A DNA stretch of 64,000 nt from Welwitschia mirabilis (lineage: Eukaryota > Gnetophyta > Gnetopsida > Welwitschiales), in contig JBOZIK010000001.1 in assembly GCA_051453625.1 (NCBI GenBank), forward strand, positions 58,240,834-58,304,833. Reading direction: 5' to 3'. The notes below the pieces were generated by a model. That model worked only from the letters and a program-made list of their open reading frames with translations, did no database searches and was not told where the DNA came from. Positions 45,068 to 58,400 of this stretch are shown in pieces (the first letter of the stretch is position 1; every line of letters starts with the position of its first letter). Position numbers and translations under genes: made by a program.

Positions 45068-47719
45068 TATCATTGATCATGAGTTGTTGTTAAATAAGAA
45101 AACTAAATTTGGCCATGGTAACTAGTTGTTTGAACCTTAGAGAGTGGTACTTTCTATTGTGAGTCCTAAGGTATCTAGAGTAAACCTTCCTGGATAAAAG
45201 GAAAAATATGTGCATAATTATGATAATTTTATCCCTTCTAGTTGTATGCAACTATATTACTTGGATATGTTATGAGATAATAGTAAAGAATATAAAGAGA
45301 AATTAAAGTCTTGATCTTATCTTAGTTGTTTAGATGTTCACTTACCTCGTGTCTTGATAACCTGATCCCAACTTAATCCTTATCATCGGCCATACTGGGA
45401 ACTATGATGGAGTATAGTTCTAACACCATCTATGCATGTTTAGAAACCATTGTAATAGATGATGCAGAAACAAATTGATCGTTTCATTTAGTTGAATGTT
45501 ATTTACATATTTTTCTAATTATTGCATAAGCAGAGTTCTAAAAGGGTCATTTGTATGTATTTAATACTTAAGTATGTTGTTGATGTTTTATATTCAATAT
45601 TATATTTAACAATGGAGGTATGTTTCTATGAGTTATACATATAATGTGTTCATTTGATTTTATGTGGAATTTATTAGATAATTTCCTTTCTTTATGTACT
45701 ATTTTTCAAAGAGTTATCTTTCTTGAATAAAATATATGTATGCTTTATTAGATATTTTATTAATATTTATAAGAAGTTATAAATTGTTTCTTATTAGTTA
45801 TAATAATAAATATCTATTATCTTTTGGAAAATAATTTTAGCTTTAGTCTAGCATAAGTGGTTAAGTTAATTAATTATTTAATGCAGATTCTTTAGTTCAA
45901 AACTTTACTTGCTTTTCTATACCCTCCTTTTTACTACATAAAATTCAATGCCTTCAATAAATGAAAGTATCAATACTAAAATAAAAAAAGCTTAACTATA
46001 AATTTATATTACAAGGTATCTTGTTATTTGAGACTTTATTTAGCTGTTAGTATTTTTGAGGTGCATAAGGATCCTTTAGTTAACTCCCTCTACCCTCCTT
46101 CCTTACTAACTTAATGGAATGATCATTTTAACTAATGTATAACCATAGTCTTTAGCTTTGAATTCCCCTTTTTAATAAGGCTTTTATTCTCTTAGCTACC
46201 TCTTTTCCACATCATTAGTCAAATTTGTCAAATATTCCTCCTTATCCTTCCTTCACCCTTATGCATGTTCATCCCTTTCTTCCCTTCTACTAGTGTCTCC
46301 CTCTCCTAAACTACATTGTTCATGGTGAATGACAACACAGTGCCTTCTCCTTCTATAGTAGAACACCTTTAATCTTTTCTATTAGGTGCATATTCCTATT
46401 AACCTAAACTTCTACTTTCCACTTGTACCTCCTTTAGTCATGCCTTATGTCTGTGTGCCTTCTTAAGCATTCCCTGACTCTATAATCATCATCTAATATT
46501 TTATCTAATCCTTCTCTCTTATGAAGCCTCTTCCTTCTTGAGTAGTGTCAAACTAGATGTTTAAAAATCTTTGTATATATCTATAAAACAAATAAATAAT
46601 GTTTTAAGTAATCTAAAAATGAGAAGAATAAATGTTATACTTAATTATAGTATGAAGAATTCTCACTATTTCTGGAAACATCAACTGTGCCTACCATCTT
46701 GCAAAAAAATTTAACTCTGACTTGAATGTTCAACTCTAACTTGAACCTCTTTTTTAACTTTTTCTTCTCTTCATGATTTTCCCCTTTCATTATCTCAATA
46801 TTTTAGCCTATGTAATGCACCACTATTCACACTTCTCCCCTTTAGTAAAATGTCTTATTCCTAATGGCTTTTCCCTTTGTAATAGTAGATGTAACATGTA
46901 GTATTAAGACAAAAAATTTATAAACCTCTTTCTATATCAAGGAAATTTTGGTAGTACTTTTAAATGTAATGTTCTCTTCTCCTCTCTCTTCTAGAGATTC
47001 CTTTGCAATGTGCATAGTGAGTCACTTCCCTTTCTCCTAGCCTACCATACGAAAAATACTCCATTGATCATTTTTTTCTTTCATAATGCCCAGAAGTGTG
47101 TGTGCATATGATCTTAACCAAAATTACCGGTCTACACCAATTGACACAGATTATAAAGCACTCAAATAAAAGTTAACTATTGACACATGACTAGTTGTTC
47201 TAAGATAATTAGGAAGGATGAAAAAGGTCTCGATTTTAGTTTCGAGCAATTATTCTTTTTGGAAATCTTAATCATTCCTTAAAATTTTTGTTATGTCATT
47301 CACCCTTTTTAAGTATAAGGTACCACATAAAAGGATATACACATACCACCTCTAGCATATATATATATTGCATAAATAATTATTAAAAAAAATCTATTTT
47401 TACTTTAGAACCTATTTTTGTAAGCTTATAAAAGTTACTATAATATATTAATCACTAGTTGATTAATGTGGCTCTAAGAATGATACATTATAAGAGTGAA
47501 AATGCTGGACTAATACCATCATGTGGGCTAAGCATTAGCTTTATGTGTTAAACAACTTGTACAAACTTGAGTAGAAATTACCAAACTATGGGTTTAATAA
47601 TAATGTTGGATATTAATCATATTTCCTTATTGTCTAAGATACATCCATAATATGGCATTCCACTAGCTAATCTTACCTATTGTTATGGCTATTTTTATAA
47701 GTTAAAATTGGACATTAGA
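45068..47719 (+). mobile_element. Level 1 left LTR, second part
   Basis: Resumes the alignment with the right LTR (catgagttgttgttaaataag versus catgacttgatgttaaataag at 55199) and continues to ttggacatta at 47717. It includes an extra block of about 0.4 kb (46535-46965) not in the right LTR. Confidence 0.85.
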
Positions 47720-47722
47720 TTT

Positions 47723-47734
47723 TGATATCAAAGC
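47723..47734 (+). other. tRNA-iMet-like primer site (level 1)
   Basis: TGATATCAAAGC differs by two bases from TGGTATCAGAGC. It lies 3 bp after the left LTR. Confidence 0.7.
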
Positions 47735-50700
47735 CTAGGTTATGAATTCAATGTGAGTTCATTGTGCAAAGCTTTAATATCAATCCTACTAATGATAATG
47801 TGTGTTTTTTGTAGTAGTATCATTTTATATGTGATAAGATCCTCTACTTATATTTAGATAGAAATTAATACACTCTTACCTTTCTAGACAAATAACTATA
47901 GTTTGAAGTTTGGTTTGTGTCCATAAGTAAGTGAAAAGTATTAATCACATGAGATTTGTACTCAGTTAGGGTAAGAATATACCTTAAATTTAAGCCACTC
48001 CCATGACCTAAGTTACCTTTTAAATCAAGCACAAGATTTTACATTAACTAGATTTTTTTATTACATGATAGATCTTTTTATTACATGCTTGCCCCCTCCC
48101 ATGTCTTGAAAATTATACAAAAGTAAGTTATATGTAGCTACTTATTTAAGTTAAAGAGTCATAACTATATGCAAAGCTTAATTAAGAAAGTTATCAGGAA
48201 CAGGTATATGCTAAGAGATATTCATCATATAGAAATTATATGCTTGAAAATTCTCTTAGTATTTTACACAAAGAAAAATCTATAGGCAAAGATGTGGTTT
48301 GCTACTTTATTTTAGATCACAAAGAAAATACATGATAGGTAGTGCACATGCAGTTAAAAAGAAAAGTTAGGAATGAGTGATATTATGTAATCCTTTCTAT
48401 TTAGAGGATGACAATTGATGTTGTGTTGAGTTACTTACAAATAGATAAATTGTTAATTACTAAATTATTAACTTAAATTTAAAAACACATATAAGAATTC
48501 TCATGTTGAACTTGTAATAATAAGTAGATTAAGTTTTAAGAAAAGGGATGTGACAATTCCTTTAAAATTCTTAGTTTGATCAAAGATGAGTTATGAAACA
48601 TTCTAAACAAAGCTAAATGAAGGTTGAAAAAAGTTAAGAACCTCTAATATGCTTAGCTAGATTATGGGTATCTTGAAATAAGAAAATACTAAGGTAAAAT
48701 ATAATGAGTCTAAGTTTCACAATAAATATAACTATTAAATTGATATATTAAATCATGCATGTATCGTGGAAATATCCATGTCATATGATATAATCACTCA
48801 TACTAAATTAAGAATATTAGCATAATAAGTGCCTGATTAAAAGCTTGGATCTAAATTAGATTATTGTGAAAGATGGATGGTTCTTCCTTATATTGTTTTA
48901 AATATTTACTTGTTATTTATGCTAATATCATCTTAGCTCCTCATAATCACATGAGACTTTACCTACAACTTTGAGAAAGATCTTAAGGAACTAAAAATTT
49001 ATATGATCTAATTTTTGATATCCTATTCTTATAAATATAGATGTAAGAGCTAAAATAGGCTCTTGTTTGCATATGATGATACACACAATCTTGTCTATGA
49101 AACTACTCATGAATTTTTAAATCATACTTATATGATCTAAATAATTTTTGTGGTATAGTAAATTAAGTAGATATATGGAGCAATGTAAAACATAGATGTC
49201 CATATCCTAATTTGCTAAAAAATGAATGGGTAGAAAAGATAGGATTTAGATATGATTATGAGTACTAATTAAAATGTTTAAACATCTAGCTAAAAACATT
49301 CAAAGGCATTATGATGAAGGAAAGAACTGAAGTTTTCATTAAAAATGATAACATCTATATCATGTTTCATATTGATGACTTGAAGCATGATAGGGTGATA
49401 GATCATTTTTGGATAAGTTACTCATATTTGATGCATATTAATATTCTTATGATCTATTTTGGCAACCCACCCATTATAGTATAATTACCACTATCATATA
49501 ACCTTTATTTACTAATATGCATTTATTTGAAACACATATATTTGGTGTTATTTGGTACTTTAGGTTTTTTCTTTTTCACTATTTTGTTAACTAGTGTGTT
49601 AACTTTCATCAATTAATAGGTGTTTTGAGGGATTAGTGAATACTAACAACATCTATAATATTTTTGACAATTTAATAAAGGTAACCTTAATAACTATTAA
49701 TGGTATGATGTGCATGTTTGTTAAAAAATATAAATAGGGCATAATTGAAAACTAATGTGTTTAAATGATATTTCATATGCAAAGTATTCTTTATTACTGT
49801 TCATCTTAGTAAGTTATTAGAATGGTAATGGAAATAATAATCATGAGTGGTAAACTTATAAAGATAATAATTCATGAAATCTGCAAAAATGATGATGATA
49901 ACTATGATGACATAATGGTTCCATGTATGATAAAACTAGTTATAATGTGGTAAATAAATAAGTTATTAAAGTGTGTAGCAGTAATAGAATGAGTCATAGC
50001 CTTAGATACTGAGTTACTATAACCTTTCTAACCTATGAAGTATGAAAACTAAAATTGCCTTTAAATACATAAATTATGGAAAATACAAGAGTATGTGGAA
50101 GTTGGGCATAACAATTTGAAGGATGGAAATACTTTGCATTGCATTTGTGTATAAACCTATGTATTGCTTAAGTATTTAATGATATAGATTTTCTTGTAAT
50201 ATATCTTATATAATTCTTATGAGTTTCTTGTATGTTTATATGGTTCTAGTAATACCTTAATTCTAGGGATGATTCTATTATCATTTATATGACTCTTAGT
50301 TCTTGCACTCCTCTATAGATAAAGGAAACTCTTGTTTCCTAAATTATTGTAATTTCTTGGAATTTTGTAATTTCTAAAGATCTCTTATTTATCTCCAATT
50401 AATTAAAACCTTGTCATCAACATTGGTTGTAGTTTTAAAAATATAATTACCTTGTCTAATCTCAATTTTTGTATTTTGAAATATTTCAAGTTATGTTATG
50501 AATCTTGTATGGCATTTGTACATCTTTTGGTTTAGCTTGCTATTCTTGTAATTCCTTTCGTCTTCTTACTTATAATACATTATTATAATAGCTAGTGAAG
50601 TATCTTTATTTCTTATTCTTTGAAACTATATTCTTATTAATGATCTAATCAATTAATGCATCTTAATTTTGCAATTGATATGCTTCTAATAGGGGCAAGG

Positions 50701-50773
50701 TTACTTTAGATCAAGATATAATTAATTATTTTGATTGTATCATAAATCTTGGATCAAAACCAAATGATAATTA
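47735..50773 (+). mobile_element. Level 1 interior, first part, non-coding
   Basis: Three kilobases with only short random frames. No gag, RT, integrase or capsid-like segment found on either strand. Confidence 0.5.
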
Positions 50774-52145
50774 TCACATCCATATTTTTATCTCTTTTAA
50801 AAAGGTGCAAAGATTAAGATTAACAAATTATTTAGAAAAGATATAATTATTTTAGAATCTCCAACTAATATAAATATTATGTTTTTGAGGTGTTGTTATA
50901 TTAAATTATGCTTTAAGTCCCTTTTGTCTTGAAAAGACTAAAATATTACTTATAAATCTTTAAGAATGTTCTTGTAGTAGTAATAATATCATTTACTTAT
51001 TATTATTGTTGCACCTTTCTAGAATTTATGCATGATTAAATGTTAATTATTGAGGCTTATTGTTTATTTTTCCTCATTATTATGATTAAATGTGTTAAAA
51101 TAGAAAGCACTCTTTTTATATCATTAAGATGCCCACTAGCCAAGCAAGCCTTTATGAGACACCCCCACCTTTATTGTTGGCTCATGATGTATCCTTTCAT
51201 ATTCTTAAGTCCTTTCACTTTATACCCACATTCTCTTATTATAAATAAGGTTCATCTTCCCTCAAGTTAAGCTTATTTTTTGTAAAAACTTTTCCTTTAA
51301 ATCTTTGAGCTTAAGATGTCTAGGAGCTTTAGAAGCTTAGAAGATTTTCAAATTCCTTGAACACCATGATCTGATATGGTATAGTTATATTCCTTCTTGC
51401 TTTCTTATTAGTTCGATTTTATATGCTTTCCATTATTGTGTTTATTGTGTCTATTTTATTGAGAATCAAATATAAACATGTGTGATTATTAATAAAAGTA
51501 GAATCAATCCTTATTCCAAGTCTTAATTTCTACTATTTCCTATGCTCGATATCCTTGATAATCTAAACACAAGTTGTTCTTGTCATGAGTTGATACTTCA
51601 TGGTTATACTTTATCATACTTCTTTTGATATTGTGATTTCTTATGAACTTATGATTATGAGCATTCCATAGATTGTTGAATGAGGCAATAGTCTTCATAG
51701 ATTGCTGAATGAGGTAGTGAAGTGTATATATATATATATGATAACCAAATATCACTAAATTAGGTAGTGCACTTCATAGATTGCCAAATGACGTAGTGAA
51801 GTGATTAAAATATGAGAAAGTTTATTCTTATTTCATAACCATAAGATCATTTCTTATGATATAACTTATTTCTTGAAGTTCTTGCTTGTGTCCTTCCTAT
51901 CTTGACATTTGTAAAATCTATATATTATCTTACATTGTCTTGCCTAGATCATATTGGAATCTATGAGATTTTTATAGTTCTTATTTCATATTCTTTGTAT
52001 GAGAGGTGGAAAATCTAGAGTATGATTCCTGAAGTGGGTATAAAGATGTGAAGGATTATTATTCCCGTTTTATTGGAAAATTTTGTTGAATGATCTTGTA
52101 TTCCTTTATTAATTATAAATTACTTAGTATACATTGGCAAAGGAT
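50774..52145 (+). mobile_element. R-family LTR fragment, plus orientation
   Basis: Starts TATCACATCCATATTTTTATC, matching the TGTCACATGCATG start of the R LTR at 31031. It matches 29640-31031 in reverse complement: aagtgctttct.., ggcttgcttggc.., ctcctagacatcttaagc.., the ctgaatgaggtagtgaag repeats and ttgcctagatcatattgg. It is a nested fragment within level 1. Confidence 0.75.
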
Positions 52146-54260
52146 ATTAGTGCTTAACATGAGTTGAAAATCTTTTATTGGCTAGAGGCAAGTGGCAATT
52201 GAATCAACATAATGAACCATGTCCTGTGTGAAAGGAGATCAACGCATTCTAAAATGGATGCATTATGAAATGAATGCCTCCTTAGATCTTAAATGTCCTT
52301 CACTTGCGAGGATGATAGCCAATTCGAAATGGGAATGTTTGATAAATTAAATGGTTATTAAACATGCGTAAGATTGAATAGCCAGTTCTTACCTTCTTTC
52401 TAACTACTCTTTTTTATTACCTTCTTTCCATGTGCTCATTGAAGGAAAATGCTTATTACTATTCATGAAGTATTTAAGCATTTCAAATAATGCTAGGAGA
52501 GAAATGATAAAAAAAGGAAAACAACTTAAAAGAGAGGCATTATATCTTAGAGAAGGCCTCATGTGAAGAAATTAATCAACAGATCTTAGGTTAAGTGGTA
52601 GAGGCATTAAATTTCTTTACTAGTAGAGTGTCTTTATTGGGAGGAGCTAATGAAGATAAGGGAGATAACCCATGTTAATGGCATTGAAAGGGTTAGGTAA
52701 GTAATGAAGAAGCACTGATGAAGAAGCACTTGATCTACTAGCCTCCTCCCAAGTGTGTGAGTTGATTCACATGTTTGGAGTGTTACGGTAGCCTGTAGGT
52801 ATTAAGAAGAATCACAATAGGTTATAAAATTATTTGTAATTCCTTGAAATCACTTATTGATTTGGGCAAAAGTTTATATTGTGAACTAACTATTAACACT
52901 TGTTTTGTTACTGTGGAGGCCATTACAAGTAAGAGTCAATGCCATGCATATCACTAGTTGAGTTTAGAGGGGGGAGGAGGGGAAAACATTAGCTATTCAG
53001 TGCTTCAAAGAAAAGAACAAAACACCACTTCAGTTCTAAACCCTACATCATTAACTAAGCATTCTTGTATCACCCCTTAGCAATGCTAGAACCATGTAGG
53101 CATTGATCCACTTTATTTCTTAGCTTAAAGGTAAATTTTAAGTATTGCTAATCCTTTTTATTTCATCCTTTTTCTGTCCTTCTCTACCACTTCTATCTCC
53201 TCTCTGATGCCATTCCACCTTGTGTAAATTTTATTAATAAGGAGTAGGATAAAAGCTTGAATGGAACTCCCTAATATTTGGTAGTTTATACCTTTGTCTT
53301 TCCATTTCAATTGCATATTTCTTTAGCCTAATATGCATGCATTCAATGAATGTATTAGAGTAGTTTATTGCATGAGCTAATGGATTATGAGATGTTGATG
53401 CTTGAGTTAAATGGATTTAAGTGCATGCCTTTTTCATCTTTATTCGTTTTGCCTATTTCTTTGTTTTGCATAATAACCTTTCCCTTTTAGGTCAGTGCTT
53501 CTTAATGTAATGGTTGAATTATAGAAATGTTTACAGGGAGGTCATGGGTTCAACTCTTAGCAGATACATGAAGATTCCCTCCCTTATTTTGTTATTTTAG
53601 AATGTATATTGATTGCTTTGTAATCCTTGTCTGGACCTTAGCCAATGCCTTAAGTAATTATTGAGTCATGTTAGAAATGCAAAGATCAATAGTTCAAGTC
53701 CTAAAGAGCAATGGCAGTGGAATACCCCTTAATTTTTAGCTCTTACATTAATTCTTAATATTTAGTTTAAATAATTTTAATTTAGTCAAATGTATATAAA
53801 TATACAGAGGATTACCTACAATCTTATATATATAAGATTCTCTAGACATAAATGAAACTATATAACATAATCCTTGTTAATAAAATTTAAATAATCATTG
53901 ATAAATTTTGCATCTCATAAATATATCTATGAACTTATATAAGTTAGACTTAAATTATTAAAAATTATAAACTTATGGTTAGAAAGCTTTTAGTCATTCT
54001 AGCCAACTATATACATAGAGTTGAAGATTTAAAATTTTCATCTAATGATTTATCCTTATACTAGAAATTCATGGTATTATATTTTAGTGCATTGTTCCAA
54101 GATATATAAAATTTGAGGTGTTAAAATAATTCATGGAAAATAATCAATTATATAATACTTTGTGTTTATGATAATTAAAGAGATGAGAAACAAGAAGTTA
54201 ATGAGTAAGATCCTTCAATGAAACCCAAGTTACTAGTAAGTTTCTAAGAGGAAATCTCTC
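52146..54260 (+). mobile_element. Level 1 interior, second part, non-coding
   Basis: No recognisable domain. It may contain more of the R LTR, but I could not follow the match past about 52145. Confidence 0.4.
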
Positions 54261-54274
54261 AAGGGGGAGAGATT
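54261..54274 (+). other. Polypurine tract of level 1
   Basis: AAGGGGGAGAGATT lies directly before the right LTR. This is where plus-strand DNA synthesis is primed. Confidence 0.85.
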
Positions 54275-57200
54275 TCTCATGTCTAGATTTTCCTAAGATT
54301 AGAAAACCTTCCTATTCATTTAGATAGTTAATTAAATATTAGAGATTTAGTAATAATAATAAGTCTACTTTCTAATTATTTAAAAATAATAATATTTGTA
54401 ATAAAGATAATAGTAAAACTAAAGCATTCGCATGTTATTACTTTAGAATTGATTCAAATATTCACTATAGTTATTACTTTTAGTTAATTGGTTGAAAGAT
54501 TAAATTAATTATGGAATTTAATATTGCTTATGCATGATTTTTATTTATTATAGTAAAAATTTTAATACTTGAACTGTCTTTGGAAATTAACTATAGCTTT
54601 GATATAGATTTCTCTTAATTATATCTTATTCATGCAATATTAATTATATGTGATCTAAAGTATTTGATTATGTTATGTATCTCATGTAACTAAATTTATT
54701 TATTAGATATTATTATATTATTCACACTTAGAGGCTAGACTTGAAAAGGATGGGTTATGGGAACCTAAACTATTTATAGAACTTAAGCCTTTAGTCTTAT
54801 TGTTAGTCTTTTATTTTAAATACCTAAGTTCCCTAGTCATTAGATTCATACCTTGCACTTGTAAACATGTGGAGCTTGGGTATGGCTAGAAGTACCTTGG
54901 AGTTTACCTAAGAACAGGTGTGATCCTAAACCTTCTTTTGTAAATACTTTTATTTTTTTAATCTTGTAATTGCATTGTTTTATTTTTATATGAATTATCG
55001 TATTTACTTAGAAATAATTAAATAATTTTAAAGATTTTAATAAGTGTCTTGTTGATCTTAGAGTTTATAAGTCTTACCATTATGTGTATCCCTTGTATCA
55101 TGATTCTTGTAACCTTGCCTATCTTATCAACCTTTAGATAAATCCTTATTACCAACTTACTATAAAGTATTTGTGGATGACCTATGTTATTGTTAATCAT
55201 GACTTGATGTTAAATAAGAAAACTAAATCTAGCTAGGATAATTAGGTTTCTAAACCTCAGAGAGTGGCACTCTTTATTGTAAGTCCTAAGGTATCTAGAC
55301 TAAACCTTGAGAGAGAAAACAAAAAAATATGTACATAATTATGATAATTTTATCCCTCTTGGTTGTGTGCAACTAGATTACTTAAATATGTTGTGAGATA
55401 ATAGTAAATAAGATAAAGAAAAATTGAAGTCTTGGTCTTGTCTTAGTTGTCTAGATGTTTCTCTATCTCATGTCTTAATAACCTAATCCCAACTTAATCA
55501 TTGTTGTAGGCCATACTAGGAACTGTAACGCATTACAATTCTCACACTAGGCATGCATATGTAGGAACTGTTGTAAGAGATAATGTAGAAAAAAATTAAT
55601 GGTTGCATGTAGCTAGGTGTTATTTACATATTTTCCTAATTATTGCATGAGTAGAGTTATAAAGGATCCATGTGTGTGTCCTTGATACTTAAGTATGTTG
55701 TTGACATTTTATATTCAAGCTTACATTTAATAATGAAAGTGTGTTTCTATAATTTACACATATAATGTGTTCATTTGGTTTTATGTGAAAATTATTAGAT
55801 AGTTTTCCTTCTTTATGTACTTTTTTCTTGAAGAGTTATCTTCCTTGAATAAAATATATGTGTGCTTTCTTAGATATTTTATTAATATTTACAAGAAGTT
55901 ATAAATTATTTTTCATTAGTTACAGTAACACATATCTATTGTCTTCTATATAACATTTTTAGCTTTAGTCTTAACATAAATGATTAAGTTAATCGATTAT
56001 TTAGTGAGAAGTCTTGAGTTCAAAACTGTACTTGCTCTTTTATACCCTCCTTTTTAGTGCATAAAAATCAATACCTTCAATAAGTATCAATGCTAAAATA
56101 AAGGAACAATTAACTATAAATTGACATTAGAAGATATCTTATTATGTGGGACTTTATGTTAGCTGTCAGTATCTTTGGAGTTGCATAAGAATCCTTTAAT
56201 TAACTCCCCACTCCCCCTCTTATCAACATAATAAAATGAACATTTTGACAAGTGTATAACCATATTCTTTAGCTTTGAGTTTCCCTTTTTAACAAATCTT
56301 TTATTCTCTTAACTGCCTCTTTTCCATGTCATTAATCAAATTTGTCAAAGGATTCTCCTTAGCCATTCTTTCCTCTACCCTTATACATGTTCGTTCCTCA
56401 TTTTCCTTCCACATTGTCCATGGTGAACGGTAGCATATTGCCTTTTCCTTTTTCCTTTTTTCTACTTGGAGCATATGCCTGTTAACCTTGGTGTCTTTCT
56501 TTCCACTTGCACCTCCTCTAGTCATGCCCTCTGTCTAAGTGTCTTCCCAAGCATTCCTTGACTCTACAATCGTTGTCTAATGTTTTATTCATTTCTTCTT
56601 TCTTGTAAATGCAATACCCTCTTTTCCTTTCTCTTCTAGAAATTCCCCTGTGATATGCATAGTGAGACACCTTCCTTCCTTGTAGCCTATCTCATAAAAA
56701 TAATCCATTGGTCATTGATTTCTTTGGTAATGCCCAGAAGTGCACATGCATATAACCTTAACCAAAATTCCTAGTCTATACTGATTTACTTAGATTATAA
56801 ACCATAAGTTTCAAATAATACTCAACTATTGGCATACCCAGATTGGCTATCCTAAGAGAATTAGAAAGGATGAAAGAAGATCATAGTTTTAATTTTGAGC
56901 AACTATTTTTTTTTGAAAACCTTAACCATTCCTAAAAATTCTTCTTAGGTCATTTACCCTTTTTAAGTATAAGGTACCACATAAAAGGATATAGAAATAC
57001 CACCATTAGCCTATATATATATTTCATAAATAATTGTTAAAAAGTATCTATTTTAACTTTAGAACCCATTTTCATAAGCTTATAAAAATTACTACAATAT
57101 ATTAATTATTAGTTAATTAATGTGACTATGAGAATGATACATTATAAGAATGGTAATGCTGGACTAATATCATCATGTGGGCTAAGCATTAACTTCATGT

Positions 57201-57373
57201 GTTATACAAATTATATAAACTTTATTGGTAATTAACAAACTATGGATTTAATAATAATGTTGTATATTACTCATCTTTTCTTGTTATCTAAGCCACATCC
57301 ATAATATGGCCTTCCACTAGCTAATCTTACTTATCATTATACATGTTTTTATAAGTTAAATGTGGACATTACA
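54275..57373 (+). mobile_element. Level 1 right LTR (uninterrupted)
   Basis: 3,099 bp, aligned to 35555-36485 plus 45068-47719. It shows the empty level 2 target at about 55186-55200. It ends ...GGACATTACA, followed by CTCTA. Confidence 0.88.
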
Positions 57374-57378
57374 CTCTA
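57374..57378 (+). other. 3' copy of target duplication CTCTA (level 1)
   Basis: Identical to 35550-35554, and part of the RT codons CTC TAT GTA. Confidence 0.85.
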
Positions 57379-58010
57379 TGTAGATTACAAAATTTTAAAT
57401 TGGATAACAATCAAGAATAGCTATCTTTTTTCAAGAGTAAAGGGGGTCTATTTGATCAGCTGAAGTATGCATATATCTTCTCTAAAATGGATGCTAAATT
57501 AGAATATACTTGCTTCAAATTAAGGAAGAAGATATTTTCAAAACTACATTTAGAATCTAGTATGGATATTTTGAATTTAATATTGTTTCTTTTAGTCTCA
57601 ACAATTCTCCAACAGCATTTATGGCAGTAATGAACAACATATTTAGAAAATACGTAGATGAATTTGTGATATTCTTTATTAATGATGTTCTAGTATGCTC
57701 TCTAATAAAAGAAGCCCATGGAAAACATTTGAGGATAGTGTTGAATATCTTAAGAAGAAATTACATTTATGCAAATCTAGAAAAATTTATGTTTTTGCTA
57801 TTAAAAATTAATTTTTTAAATCATATAATATTAGAATAAGGAGTTATTGTAGATTATGACAAGCTCCAACCAATGGTGAATAGGCCCAGACCAAAATTGG
57901 TATTAGAAATAAGACATTTCCTTAGTCTTACAGGTTATCATAAAAGGTTTATTACAAATCTTTCCAAGATTACTATTCTTTTAACATCTCTTTTAAGAAA
58001 AGATACCTAA
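57374..58010 (+). pseudogene. Level 0 RT, C-terminal part
   Basis: Opens LYVDYKILNWITIKNSY, the VDYR.LN..T.KNRYP segment that follows directly on the 35549 end. Then FDQLKYAYIFSKMD, and the open frame 57621-57839 with FMAVMNNIFRKYVDEFVIFF, INDVLVCS. The catalytic box FIDD is FIND here, so an active-site Asp is changed. Further on: LEIRHFLSLTGYHKRFI, the thumb/connection segment. The reading frame is broken in several places. Confidence 0.88.
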
Positions 58011-58400
58011 TTTGCATCAACTAATTGATGTGTTGAAGCTCTTCAAAGGTTAAAATCAGCCCTCACTTCAACTCTTGTCCTAATGATGCTAGAATTAGGA
58101 AAGCCTTATGTACTTTTTACAAATGCATCAAGTGAAGGAATACAAGTAGTTTTAATGCAAGATGGTAAGGTTCTTGCATATGCCTCTAGATCATGATCTA
58201 GAATTAGCTACAATAATTTACCCACTAAAAATTTTAAGGCATTACCTTTATGGAGAGCATACAAAAATCTAGATATATTATAAGAGTTTAAAGTATATTC
58301 ATACTTGCTTAATCTAAATCTCAAGTAGAGAAAATGGGTGGAGTTTTTGTAAGATTATGATGTAACAGAGAATTTCCATGTGGGTAAGCAAATGTCATAG
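58011..58400 (+). pseudogene. Level 0 RNase H remnant
   Basis: Reads FTNASSEGIQVVLMQDGKVL then AYASRS, stop, SRISYNNLPTKNFKAL. This matches the RNase H start with the TDAS motif (Asp to Asn here), G.GAVL.Q.G..IAYASR and Y...ELE. The TNA change would remove a metal-binding Asp. Confidence 0.8.

Larger units (their letters stand above)
35555..57373 (+). mobile_element. Level 1 long-LTR retroelement (LARD-like)
   Basis: Left LTR 35555-47719 (itself split by level 2), tRNA-iMet-like primer site at 47723, interior 47720-54274, purine tract 54261-54274, right LTR 54275-57373 and a 5-bp CTCTA duplication. The right LTR is 3,099 bp; the left, without its insertion, is about 3.59 kb, mainly because of an extra 0.4 kb near 46535-46965. 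The interior has no gag or pol I can recognise, so it fits a large non-coding retrotransposon derivative mobilised by proteins of another element. It split the RT of level 0. Confidence 0.8.

Noticed and set aside
51040-51270. 76-codon plus-strand frame
   Set aside because: Lies inside the R-family LTR copy, and the other copy (30600-30850) does not keep it open.
53505-53580. tRNA-like or SINE-like B box (gtcatgggttcaactctta), with similar phrases at 28967, 45893 and 56013
   Set aside because: No A box, no cloverleaf, no poly-A or T tail and no flanking duplication; the phrase recurs within LTRs and is common in plant repeats.
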